NCBI GenBank assembly: GCA_903862845.1
Contig: CAIOZS010000225.1
Span: forward strand, 1-58,024
Direction: 5' to 3'
From: an uncultured Thermoleophilia bacterium
Lineage (GTDB): Bacteria > Actinomycetota > Thermoleophilia > UBA2241
DNA length: 58,024 bases
Position numbers and translations under genes: made by a program. Below, in pieces: positions 51,912-58,024 of the stretch. The notes under the pieces are model-generated. The model was not told the origin of the DNA. It made no database searches and saw only the letters and a program-made list of their open reading frames with translations. Every line of letters starts with the position of its first letter. Position 1 is the stretch's first letter.

Positions 51912-53259
51912 GGCGGCTGAGCGCGGCGCGAGCGGCGCGGCAGAGCGCGGCGCGAGCGGCGCCGGCCTCCCGGTGGACGCCGTCCAGGACGCCGCGCGGC
52001 GCGCCGGGCTGCGTCCGGGGGACTGCATCGCGCGCGTGAGCGGTGCCGCCCCGCAGGACGTGCTCGACCTCGAGATGGCCGCCGCCGACGGCGTCTTCTC
52101 GCTGACCGTGCTCCGCGACGGGCGCCCGCTCGACCTGGTCGTAGAGCCCCGCGCCGGGGAGTGGCACGGCATCTCTCTGGGCTACGACGGCCTCGGCGCG
52201 CCGCCGCGCCTGTGCCGCAACCACTGCCGCTTCTGCTTCGTCGACCAGGTCCCGGCCGGCCTCCGGCCGGCCCTCTCCGTGAAGGACGACGACTACCGGC
52301 TCTCCTTCCTCCACGGCAACTTCACGACGCTCACGAACCTCGACGACGACGATCTCGCGCGCCTCGTCGAGCTGCGTCTTTCGCCCCTGTACGTGTCGTT
52401 GCACGCCTGGGACGACGAGGCCCGCATCCGTCTGATGGGGCGCGCCGCGGCCGGCTCTCGAGCCGCTCTTGAGCGGCTCGCGGCGGCCGGCCTCGAGCTG
52501 CACCTGCAGGTGGTGCTGTGCCCGGGCTGGAACGACGGTGCGGTGCTGGCGCAGACTGTGGCGCGCACGGCCGCTTTGCCCGCGGTGGCGGACCTCGGGA
52601 TCGTGCCGGTGTCCCTGGCCGTCGAGGGCGAGCTGCGCCGCGTGACGCCGGGCGACGCGGCGGCCGTCCTTGCCGCCGTGGAGGGCTGGCAGGACCGCTA
52701 CCGCGAGGAGCGCGGCGTCGCCTTCGTGCACGCCGCCGACGAGCTCCACCTGCTCTGCGCGCGCACGCCGCCGACGAGCGACGCCCCCGAGCAGTACGAG
52801 AACGGCATCGGCATGGCGGCGCTCTTCGCGGAGGAGGCCGCCGAGCTCGCGGCTGAGCGGCGGAGGGCCGGCCGGCGCCGGAGGGCGGCCGCGGAGCGGC
52901 CGCGGGCCGGCGCCCTGCGCATCCTCTGCGGCGTGCTGGCCGAGCCCGTCGTCGCGCGCGCCGCGGAGACGCTCGGCGCGGCCTTCGACCTGCCCGTGCG
53001 CGCCTTCCCCGTGCAGAACCGCCTCTTCGGACAGCACGTGACCGTCACGGGCCTGCTCGGGGGGCGCGAGGTGCTGGACGCGCTCCGCGACGAGCCGCTC
53101 GCCGGCGACGAGTGGCTCGTAGCTCCGCGCGTCTTTCTGCCGGCGGCGCTGGGGCGCACCCTGGACGACGTCGGCGAGGACGAAGTGGCGGCCGCCTGCG
53201 GCGGCCGCCTGGCCCTCGCCGACTCGCTGCGTCAGGCATTTGCTACACTGTCCCGATGA
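51901..53259 (+). CDS. DUF512 / radical SAM-like FeS protein with PDZ-like N-domain
   Basis: The 452-aa product starts with a low-complexity leader containing two AERGASGA repeats. A PDZ-like domain follows (about 24-80, AVQDAARRAGLRPGDCIARVSG). A radical SAM-type cysteine cluster is RLCRNHCRFCFVDQVPAGLR (CxxxCxxC), followed by DDYRLSFLHGNFTTLTNL and YVSLHAWDDEARIRLMGR. The C-terminal half is the DUF512 region (GALRILCGVLAEPVV, FPVQNRLFGQHVTVTGLLGG). This is the TIGR03279-like family often found beside der. Its reaction is unknown. The ATGA overlap with der and a promoter inside its end link it to ribosome assembly by position only. Confidence 0.88.
   Translation: MAAEAAERGASGAAERGASGAGLPVDAVQDAARRAGLRPGDCIARVSGAAPQDVLDLEMAAADGVFSLTVLRDGRPLDLVVEPRAGEWHGISLGYDGLGAPPRLCRNHCRFCFVDQVPAGLRPALSVKDDDYRLSFLHGNFTTLTNLDDDDLARLVELRLSPLYVSLHAWDDEARIRLMGRAAAGSRAALERLAAAGLELHLQVVLCPGWNDGAVLAQTVARTAALPAVADLGIVPVSLAVEGELRRVTPGDAAAVLAAVEGWQDRYREERGVAFVHAADELHLLCARTPPTSDAPEQYENGIGMAALFAEEAAELAAERRRAGRRRRAAAERPRAGALRILCGVLAEPVVARAAETLGAAFDLPVRAFPVQNRLFGQHVTVTGLLGGREVLDALRDEPLAGDEWLVAPRVFLPAALGRTLDDVGEDEVAAACGGRLALADSLRQAFATLSR
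51916..51963 (+). repeat. Tandem 24-bp repeat (two copies) in the DUF512 gene
   Basis: Units 51916-51939 and 51940-51963 differ only at third codon positions of the first and last codons and encode AERGASGA twice. A GCGGCTGAG doublet precedes them. The repeat is in frame and lies in the disordered leader, upstream of the PDZ-like domain. Confidence 0.8.
53241..53249 (+). promoter_or_regulatory. Extended -10 promoter for a leaderless der transcript
   Basis: TGCTACACT (TGn plus TACACT at 53244-53249) ends 6 nt before the ATG of der, so transcription from the -7 rule starts on that ATG. This is the same geometry as at queH. It lies in the last codons of the DUF512 gene. Confidence 0.5.
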
Positions 53260-54566
53260 GCATGCCTCCCACTGTCGTCGTCGTTGGCTCGCCGAACGCC
53301 GGCAAATCCACTCTTGTGAACCGCCTGAGCGGCTCGCGTCAGGCCGTCGTGCACGAAACGCCGGGCGTGACTCGCGATCGCAAGGACGTCGAGGTCGAGT
53401 GGGAGGGCCGGCTGATGCGCATGGTCGACACCGGCGGCTACGACACCGGCGCGGAGTCGCCCTTCGCCGGGCACATCCGCGAGCAGGTCGAGCTGGCGAT
53501 CGACGCGGCCGACGTGGTGCTCTTCGTGGTCGACGGCCGCGCCGGCCCGCTGGCCGACGATTTCGAGATCGCCGAGGTGCTGCGCCGGCGGCGCGTCCCC
53601 GTGGTGCTCGTCGCCAACAAGCTCGACGATCCGGCCGCCGTGAGCGCCGCCCAGGAGCTGTACCAGCTCGGCCTCGGCGAGCCGCTGCTCGTCAGCTCGA
53701 CGCACGGCCTCGGCACCTCCGAGCTGCTCGACAGGCTGGTCGAAGTGAGCGGCGCGGAGCGGCCCGGCGAAGCCGGACCCGACGCCGCGCCCGCCGAGAT
53801 CCCGGTGGCCATCGTCGGGCGCCCGAACGCCGGCAAGTCGTCGCTGTTCAACGCCATCGTCGGTGAGCCGCGCACTATCGTCAGCGAGATCGCCGGCACC
53901 ACGCGCGACGCCATCGACACGGCTGTGACCACGCAAGAAGGCACCTTCCGCTTCATCGACACGGCCGGCATGCGCAAGGCGGCCAAGGTGAGCGGCGTGG
54001 AGTACTACTCGTACCTGCGCAGCATCCAGAGCCTCGATCGCGCCCACGTCGCGGTGATCGTCGCCGACGCCACGATGCGCTTCGGCGAGCTCGACCTGTC
54101 GATCTGCACCGAAGCGACGCGCAACCACTGCGCCACGGTGATCGCCGTCAACAAGACCGACATCGCCGAGGCCGACATCGAGGAGATCAGCGGCATCGCG
54201 CGGCGCAAGCTGCGCCAGAGGCCGCTCGTGATCCCCGTCTCCGCCGTCACGCACCGCGGCGTGCGGCAGCTCCTCGCCGAGGTCGCCTCTCTGGATGCGC
54301 GCTACGCCGCCCACATCTCGACCGGCGAGCTGAACCGCGCGTTGGCCACGCTGGCCGCCGACCGGCCTCTGCCCCAGAAGCACGGCAAGCGCCTGAAGAT
54401 GTACTACATCGCGCAGTTCGGCACGGCCCCTCCGCGGTTCGCGATCGAGGTGAATGACCGGACGCTGGTGACGCGCGACTTTGGGTTCTACGTCGAGAAC
54501 CGTCTGCGCGCGCGCTTCTCACTCGACGGGGTGCCGCTGGTGATCGACTTCAAGGGCAAGAAATGA
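53256..54566 (+). CDS. der: Ribosome-assembly GTPase Der (EngA)
   Basis: Der has two tandem GTPase domains and a KH-like domain and is needed for 50S assembly. The 436-aa product has G1 motifs GSPNAGKST (11-19) and GRPNAGKSS (188-196). The G3 motifs are DTGGYDTG and DTAGMRKA, the G4 motifs ANKLDD and VNKTDI, and the C-terminal KH domain begins near residue 350 (RLKMYYIAQFG, FYVENRLRARFSLDGVPLVIDF). In the second G domain the segment after ATMRF reads GELDLSI, a departure from the more common xQD form. The ATG overlaps the DUF512 stop, and the stop overlaps plsY. Confidence 0.97.
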   Translation: MSMPPTVVVVGSPNAGKSTLVNRLSGSRQAVVHETPGVTRDRKDVEVEWEGRLMRMVDTGGYDTGAESPFAGHIREQVELAIDAADVVLFVVDGRAGPLADDFEIAEVLRRRRVPVVLVANKLDDPAAVSAAQELYQLGLGEPLLVSSTHGLGTSELLDRLVEVSGAERPGEAGPDAAPAEIPVAIVGRPNAGKSSLFNAIVGEPRTIVSEIAGTTRDAIDTAVTTQEGTFRFIDTAGMRKAAKVSGVEYYSYLRSIQSLDRAHVAVIVADATMRFGELDLSICTEATRNHCATVIAVNKTDIAEADIEEISGIARRKLRQRPLVIPVSAVTHRGVRQLLAEVASLDARYAAHISTGELNRALATLAADRPLPQKHGKRLKMYYIAQFGTAPPRFAIEVNDRTLVTRDFGFYVENRLRARFSLDGVPLVIDFKGKK

Positions 54567-55207
54567 TCGCCCTGGAGGCCGCGGCGTTCGCGGTCATGCT
54601 CCTGCTCGCGTACCTGGCCGGGTCGATCCCGTTCGGCCTTCTGGTCGGCAAGATCTTCTATCACGTCGACGTGCGCGAGCACGGCTCGGGCAACACGGGC
54701 ACCACCAACGTGTTCCGCGTGCTGGGCAAGAAGGCGGGCATCGCGGTGTTCGCCTGCGACATGCTCAAGGGCTACATCCCGGCGGTCATCGCCGCCTACT
54801 TCTTCGACCCCTGGTTTGCGATCTTCATCGCCGCCGCCCCCGTGGTCGGTCACATGTACTCGGTGTTCCTCAAGGGCTCCGGAGGGAAGGGCGTCGCCAC
54901 CGGCGCGGCCGTCGTGCTGGCGCTCGTCCCCCTGGCCTTCGGCATCATCATCGTGGTGTGGGTGCTTCTCATTCTCACGACTCGCTACGTGAGCCTCGCC
55001 TCGCTGGTCGCCACGTTCCTCGTGCCGGTGCTCGTGATCGCCTTCGACGATCCGCTGCCTTACGAGATCGCCGCGGTGCTGGTCACGGTGGTCATCTTCT
55101 GGGCGCACCGCGCCAACATCCGGCGCCTGTTTCAGGGCACCGAGAACCGCGTGAAGCTCCCCTGGTCGCACGACAGCTCGGCCCTGGCCGGCGGGGGAGG
55201 GTCGTGA
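54563..55207 (+). CDS. plsY: Acyl-phosphate:glycerol-3-phosphate acyltransferase PlsY
   Basis: PlsY is an integral membrane enzyme that makes lysophosphatidic acid from acyl phosphate. The 214-aa product has about five helices and the three conserved family loops: LLAYLAGSIPFGLLVGKI, DVREHGSGNTGTTNVFRVLG, and GHMYSVFLKGSGGKGVATG. The C-terminus (HRANIRRLFQGTENRVKLPW) is typical. ATG overlaps der, and its stop overlaps gpsA (GTGA); gpsA supplies its glycerol 3-phosphate substrate. Confidence 0.96.
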   Translation: MIALEAAAFAVMLLLAYLAGSIPFGLLVGKIFYHVDVREHGSGNTGTTNVFRVLGKKAGIAVFACDMLKGYIPAVIAAYFFDPWFAIFIAAAPVVGHMYSVFLKGSGGKGVATGAAVVLALVPLAFGIIIVVWVLLILTTRYVSLASLVATFLVPVLVIAFDDPLPYEIAAVLVTVVIFWAHRANIRRLFQGTENRVKLPWSHDSSALAGGGGS

Positions 55208-56205
55208 ACCTCGAGGTCGCCGTCGTCGGCTCGGGGAGCTGGGGCAGCGGCTTCGCGCGGCTGCTGGCCAGGCGCGGCCACGGCGTGCAGGTCCTCACGC
55301 TCACCGCCGCGGAGGCCGCGCGGCTCAGCGCTACCCACGAGAACCCGCACTTCCTGCCGGGCGTCGCGCTGCCCCCCGAGATCCGTTTTGTCGCCATGGC
55401 CGACGCCGACATCAGCGCCGCGGAGCTCGTGGTGTACGCCGTGCCCACGCAGGCCGTGCGCGAGGTCGCGCGCTGGGCCGCGCTTAAGCGCGCCGCGGGC
55501 TCGCTGCAGCTCTCGCTGGCCAAAGGCTACGAGCTCGGGACGCTCAGGCGCCCCACGCAGGTCATCGAAGAGGAAACCGGCTCACCCGCGGCCGCGCTCT
55601 CCGGACCGAACCACGCCGAGGAAGTGAGCCAGGACATGCCCTCGGCCACCGTGATCGCCGCCGCCGACGAGGCCATGGCCGTCGCGCTGCAGGCGGCGGT
55701 CACGAGCGACACCTTCCGCGTCTACACCAACGACGACGTCGTGGGCGTCGAGTTCTGCGGCGCCGTCAAGAACCCGATCGCCGTGGCCGTCGGCATGTCC
55801 GACGGTCTCGGGTACGGCGACAACTCGCGGGCCAGCCTCATCACGCGCAGCGTCGCCGAGATGACGCGCCTCGGCATGATCCAGGGGGCGCACATCGCGA
55901 CCTTCACCGGCCTGGCCGGGATCGGCGACCTCATCGCCACCTGCACCTCCCGGCACAGCCGCAACCGCCTGGCCGGCGAGCTGCTGGCCAAAGGCGCCTC
56001 GCCGGCGGAGGTCGAGCGGCAGGTCGGGCAGGTCGTCGAGGGCATCCCGACCGCCTACGCCCTGCACGACCTGGCGGGCCGGCTCGGCATCGAGATGCCG
56101 GTCACCGAGAACGTGTACCAGGTGCTCGAGGGCCTGCGCACGCCGCACGAATGCGTCGCCGACCTCATGGGCCGCGCCCCGAAGAAGGAGCGGCACGAGG
56201 ACTAG
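55204..56205 (+). CDS. gpsA: Glycerol-3-phosphate dehydrogenase [NAD(P)+]
   Basis: GpsA reduces dihydroxyacetone phosphate to sn-glycerol 3-phosphate for phospholipids. The 333-aa product has a Rossmann motif GSGSWGSGFARLLARRGH (9-26). It also has HENPHFLPGVALP, VYAVPTQAVREV, SLAKGYE, LSGPNHAEEV, FCGAVKNPIAVAVGMSDGLGYGDNSRA (catalytic Lys in GAVKN) and FTGLAGIGDLIATCTSRHSRN. It is the last gene of the long + strand operon; mazF converges on it from the other strand with a 10-nt gap. Confidence 0.97.
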   Translation: MNLEVAVVGSGSWGSGFARLLARRGHGVQVLTLTAAEAARLSATHENPHFLPGVALPPEIRFVAMADADISAAELVVYAVPTQAVREVARWAALKRAAGSLQLSLAKGYELGTLRRPTQVIEEETGSPAAALSGPNHAEEVSQDMPSATVIAAADEAMAVALQAAVTSDTFRVYTNDDVVGVEFCGAVKNPIAVAVGMSDGLGYGDNSRASLITRSVAEMTRLGMIQGAHIATFTGLAGIGDLIATCTSRHSRNRLAGELLAKGASPAEVERQVGQVVEGIPTAYALHDLAGRLGIEMPVTENVYQVLEGLRTPHECVADLMGRAPKKERHED

Positions 56206-56215
56206 CGCGGGTGCG

Positions 56216-56539
56216 CTACGCCGCGAAGAATTCCTGAAGGACCTCAAGTACCGCAGCGGCTTCCCGAGGGTCGAGCGCACCCAGCCGTTTGGCCAGACGG
56301 ATCTTGTCGACCGTGCGGAGCTGATCGATGACGACCTGGCCGTCCCTGCCGGCGAAGTGCGTCTGCACGCGGGAAGGGTGCGGGCGTCCCGAGGTCGTCA
56401 GCGGCGCCACGACGACCGTGCGGACGTAGCGGTTCATCTCGTCCGGCGACACGACGACGCATGGGCGGGACTTGCGGATCTCACTGCCGACGGTCGGGTC
56501 GAGGTTCACGAGGAACACGTCGAAGCGGCTTACTCCCAC
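56216..56539 (-). CDS. mazF: MazF/PemK-family mRNA interferase toxin
   Basis: MazF cuts single-stranded mRNA at short motifs. The 107-aa product reads MGVSRFDVFLVNLDPTVGSE, IRKSRPCVVVSPDEMNRYV (the catalytic Arg region SRPCVVVSP), TVVVAPLTTS, and GQVVIDQLRTVDKIRLAKRLG, all diagnostic. The ATG overlaps the end of mazE by 10 nt, the usual coupled antitoxin-toxin order. It is transcribed toward gpsA. All visible motifs are intact, so it is probably functional. Confidence 0.95.
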   Translation of the reverse strand: MGVSRFDVFLVNLDPTVGSEIRKSRPCVVVSPDEMNRYVRTVVVAPLTTSGRPHPSRVQTHFAGRDGQVVIDQLRTVDKIRLAKRLGALDPREAAAVLEVLQEFFAA

Positions 56540-56787
56540 TCCCAGGACTCCTCCTCGAAGGACCCGGTCACGGCGAGGTCGCCATCGAGGAGCTCGTCGT
56601 CGCCGCGCACGGCCATCTGGCGAAAGGCCTCAGCCCAGCCCTGCCGTGGCCGCTCGGCCGGCGCGATCACCAGAGTGCCGTCCTGCACGCTCATGTCCAC
56701 CTCGCCGCGCAGGCCCGACTCCACGAGGAGCGCCTTGGGGATACGGACCCCCTGAGAGTTGCCGATCTTGACGATACGAGTACGCAA
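56530..56787 (-). CDS. mazE: MazE-type AbrB-fold antitoxin
   Basis: MazE neutralises MazF and represses the operon. From TTG 56787 the product is 85 aa: MRTRIVKIGNSQGVRIPKAL is the swapped-hairpin AbrB DNA-binding domain, and the acidic C-terminus (GDDELLDGDLAVTGSFEEE) should wrap the toxin. GGAGG lies 7 nt upstream of the TTG (56799-56795), and a promoter precedes it. The frame is open further upstream, but that part lies before the promoter. Confidence 0.93.
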   Translation of the reverse strand: MRTRIVKIGNSQGVRIPKALLVESGLRGEVDMSVQDGTLVIAPAERPRQGWAEAFRQMAVRGDDELLDGDLAVTGSFEEESWEWE

Positions 56788-56809
56788 TGACCAACCTCCG
56801 TGTACCCAC

Positions 56810-56838
56810 ATTGTAGGCACGCAGTGGGAGACATGCAA
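56810..56838 (-). promoter_or_regulatory. Promoter of mazEF
   Basis: On the minus strand TTGCAT (56838-56833) and TACAAT (56815-56810) are separated by 17 nt, giving a start near 56803 and a 16-nt leader with GGAGG. Self-repression by MazE is expected, but no clean palindrome is evident. Confidence 0.65.
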
Positions 56839-56997
56839 CGTGAGGAGGGGATCAGAAGCGGCGGCACGGCGTTCACGGCTCCGACAGTAGCGGGCCGGCG
56901 CCGGCTCGGTCCACCGGTGTCGCGTCTCGAGCGGATGACGTTGCCCGCCGTGGCTGGTTGACGTTGACGCCGGGGCGGGCGCCTGACTGTGGAGGGC

Positions 56998-57118
56998 GTC
57001 GTCCTGGCGGATCAGGCCAAGAGCCTCGACTGGTGCGCGAGGAGCCGAGTTTCTCTGCGCGGTGCCGCGTGAGAGCATGTCGGCTGTGCTGCAGAGGCTG
57101 GAGACGCTCGTCGGTCAG
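56998..57118 (+). pseudogene. Decayed remnant of a second MazF/PemK toxin
   Basis: One frame from 56998 reads VVLADQAKSLDW, and after a frame change at about 57034 another reads ARGAEFLCAVPRESMSAVLQ and RLETLVG. Joined, this matches the C-terminal part of MazF/PemK toxins, where the xDQVKSLDWRAR block is highly conserved. No start, no intact N-terminal half and no antitoxin accompany it. A WLTLTPG stretch at about 56960-56980 may be debris of its N-terminus. The rest of 56839-57229 shows nothing I can recognise. Confidence 0.6.
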
Positions 57119-57229
57119 TGCGGCACGAAGATGAGCCCCGATGGGCCCCCTGAGGAATCCGTCGTGCGTAGTGTTGACGGTGAGTGGAGCCGGCAATCCC
57201 GCCGCCTGCGCTGGTCGAGAAGTCTGACG

Positions 57230-57414
57230 TCAGGGCTCGACGACCTCGAGATCACGGCAGATCTTGCGCGGAGGAAGTCGTTGATCTCTCGATGTCGCGG
57301 GACCGCTGTTGCCTTGCCGGTGGCCCGGTTCACGTAGACGGAGTGCCTGGCGCCGTCCCTGAGCAGCCGGCAGTCCCGTGCTTCGAGATGGCGGACGAGA
57401 TCGGCATGCTTCAC
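57230..57414 (-). pseudogene. hicA: Frameshifted hicA mRNA-interferase toxin gene
   Basis: From GTG 57414 (overlapping the hicB stop by 4 nt) the frame reads MKHADLVRHLEARDCRLLRD, then GARHSVYVNRATGKATAVPR and HREINDFL, a clear HicA with its catalytic-type His. At about 57264-57275 the frame leaves homology. Adding one base restores ARKICRDLEVVEP and a stop at 57230, the normal HicA ending at about 61 aa. Uncorrected, the frame runs on to 57115 (99 aa) with no resemblance. A one-base deletion in a GC run is the likely cause; it could be a real inactivation or a sequencing error. Confidence 0.82.
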
Positions 57415-57632
57415 GCCGTGATGCGGAGAGGCTCGCGGATGACGTCGCGGCTGCCGAGTCGTTCTTCGCTCAATGCACGATTGGCGTCGAGGACGAGCTC
57501 AACCGCCTCCTGCAGGCCGGCGCGGGCTTCTTCGACGGTATCCGCGTGAGTGTTGGCGCCCGGCAGTTCCTCCACGTAGCCGATGTAGCCCTCGGGTACC
57601 TGCTGGAACACGGCGGTGAGCGTGAGTCTCAT
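57411..57632 (-). CDS. hicB: HicB-family antitoxin
   Basis: The 73-aa product starts MRLTLTAVFQQVPEGYIGYV, then EELPGANTHADTVEEARAGL, QEAVELVLDANRAL, the HicB partial RNase H-like fold. The ATG at 57632 has AGGAGG (57646-57641) 8 nt upstream. It precedes the frameshifted hicA in the same orientation (hicB first). No C-terminal DNA-binding domain is present, so self-repression would need another factor or a different binding mode. Confidence 0.9.
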   Translation of the reverse strand: MRLTLTAVFQQVPEGYIGYVEELPGANTHADTVEEARAGLQEAVELVLDANRALSEERLGSRDVIREPLRITA

Positions 57633-57653
57633 GAGCCTGACCTCCTGCGCTCC

Positions 57654-57682
57654 AATGTAGCACGGCCTGCCGCGACGCGACA
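57654..57682 (-). promoter_or_regulatory. Candidate promoter of hicBA
   Basis: On the minus strand TACATT (57659-57654) is preceded at 17 nt by TGTCGC (57682-57677). The leader would be about 15-20 nt and include the AGGAGG site. The -35 is a poor match. Confidence 0.4.
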
Positions 57683-57745
57683 CGGTGACGACACGTTCCG
57701 CCGGCTCACGCTTACCGGGGCGAGCAGCGCCGGCGCTTCCGCCTT

Positions 57746-58024
57746 TTACGGCGCCGCCAGGTGCAGTTCGGCGCCCAGGGCGCGCGCCAGCGCGCTGATG
57801 GTCTTGAGCGTGGGGTTGCCGTGGCCGCTTTCGATGCGGCTGATCTCGCTCTGACGGATGCCGGAGGCGGCGGCGAGCTGCGTCTGGGTCATGTGCAGCG
57901 TGAGCCGGCAGCCGATGAGATCGGAGGCGAGGCGGAAGTGGTCCTCGAGCCGGTGCAGATGGGCGACCGCCTCAGGCCCTTCGGCCTCGGCCTCTGCGAC
58001 CACCTCGGCGTGGAACTCTTCAAA
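57746..58024 (-). CDS. XRE-family helix-turn-helix protein, HigA-like antitoxin (5' end beyond window)
   Basis: The frame is open to the window edge (reading EEFHAEVVAEAEAEG at its start), so the N-terminus is probably outside; an internal GTG lies at 58003. The recognisable part is LHMTQTQLAAASGIRQSEIS, RIESGHGNPTLKTISALARALGAEL, a classic Cro/C1 HTH. The acidic, charged leader before the HTH resembles HigA-type antitoxins, whose toxin gene lies directly upstream. That would be to the right of this window. It is the third toxin-antitoxin-type locus in 1.8 kb. Confidence 0.82.
   Translation of the reverse strand, partial: FEEFHAEVVAEAEAEGPEAVAHLHRLEDHFRLASDLIGCRLTLHMTQTQLAAASGIRQSEISRIESGHGNPTLKTISALARALGAELHLAAP

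Noticed and set aside
57062-57337. + strand 91-codon frame as a real gene
   Set aside because: Its first 20 codons are the tail of the MazF remnant, and the rest is antisense to hicA; it has no ribosome site.
57115-57414. The uninterrupted 99-codon minus-strand frame as an intact protein
   Set aside because: Only the first 50 or so residues resemble HicA; the rest is out-of-frame sequence, and a one-base correction restores the normal HicA end.

Overview
This window is a densely packed, very GC-rich stretch of bacterial chromosome. Almost all genes lie on the + strand, in long operons with 4-nt (ATGA/GTGA) or longer overlaps. The content is core housekeeping plus a small accessory tail. Several traits point to an Actinobacteriota-like lineage (Thermoleophilia, Rubrobacteria or a high-GC Coriobacteriia relative; my inference, about 70% sure): strong G/C third positions, frequent GTG/TTG starts, a Gram-positive/actinobacterial LexA operator, apparent leaderless genes, an EF-G-like second translational GTPase, an RNase E/G with a long N-terminal arginine-rich extension, and the order rne-rplU-rpmA-obgE-proB-proA-nadD-yqeK-lytR_C-rsfS. 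The mreBCD-mrdA-rodA cluster implies a rod-shaped cell. No tRNA, rRNA, CRISPR array, insertion sequence or prophage gene was recognised.

Layout: (1) 1-11.9 kb: proteolysis (clpP end, clpX, lon), a 62-aa zinc-ribbon protein, valS-folC, a 48-aa membrane protein, an SDR/DUF2867 protein, a zinc-ribbon membrane protein, ndk and maf. (2) 11.9-17.6 kb: the elongasome operon mreB-mreC-mreD-mrdA-rodA. (3) 17.6-23.8 kb: a DUF697 protein, the split radical-SAM/DUF2344 pair and RNase E/G. (4) 23.9-30.9 kb: L21, L27, ObgE, proline synthesis (ProB, ProA), NadD, YqeK, a LytR_C-domain protein and RsfS. (5) 31-35.8 kb: a secreted CAP-domain protein, SOS-controlled dinB, the EF-G-like GTPase and YebC. (6) 35.8-41.4 kb: ruvCAB, then the queuosine genes queH-queA-tgt and yajC. 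(7) 41.5-46 kb: parA-ftsZ-scpA-scpB-rluB, a segregation/division cluster. (8) 46-49.6 kb: the aromatic amino acid operon aroH-hisC-aroF-tyrA. It continues into cmk-plsC-ispH-DUF512-der-plsY-gpsA, which serve nucleotides, phospholipid, isoprenoid and ribosome assembly. (9) 56.2-58.0 kb: a minus-strand toxin-antitoxin island with mazEF, a hicBA pair whose hicA is frameshifted, a decayed MazF remnant, and an XRE antitoxin running off the edge.

The most interesting points are as follows. ftsZ sits outside any dcw cluster, overlaps a ParA gene without a visible ParB, and is followed by the SMC-kleisin genes. Two essential-type genes (mreB, rsfS) seem to start on ATA and GTA codons placed 6 nt after good Shine-Dalgarno sequences. 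A perfect 16-bp LexA palindrome covers the dinB start codon behind a promoter that predicts an almost leaderless mRNA. The EF-G paralogue has altered G3 and G4 GTPase motifs. A 31-bp inverted repeat sits over the promoter of the aromatic operon. The toxin-antitoxin island is partly decayed. Apart from the 56.8-57.2 kb stretch, which holds only toxin debris and otherwise nothing I can recognise, no gap over 300 bases lacks a gene.
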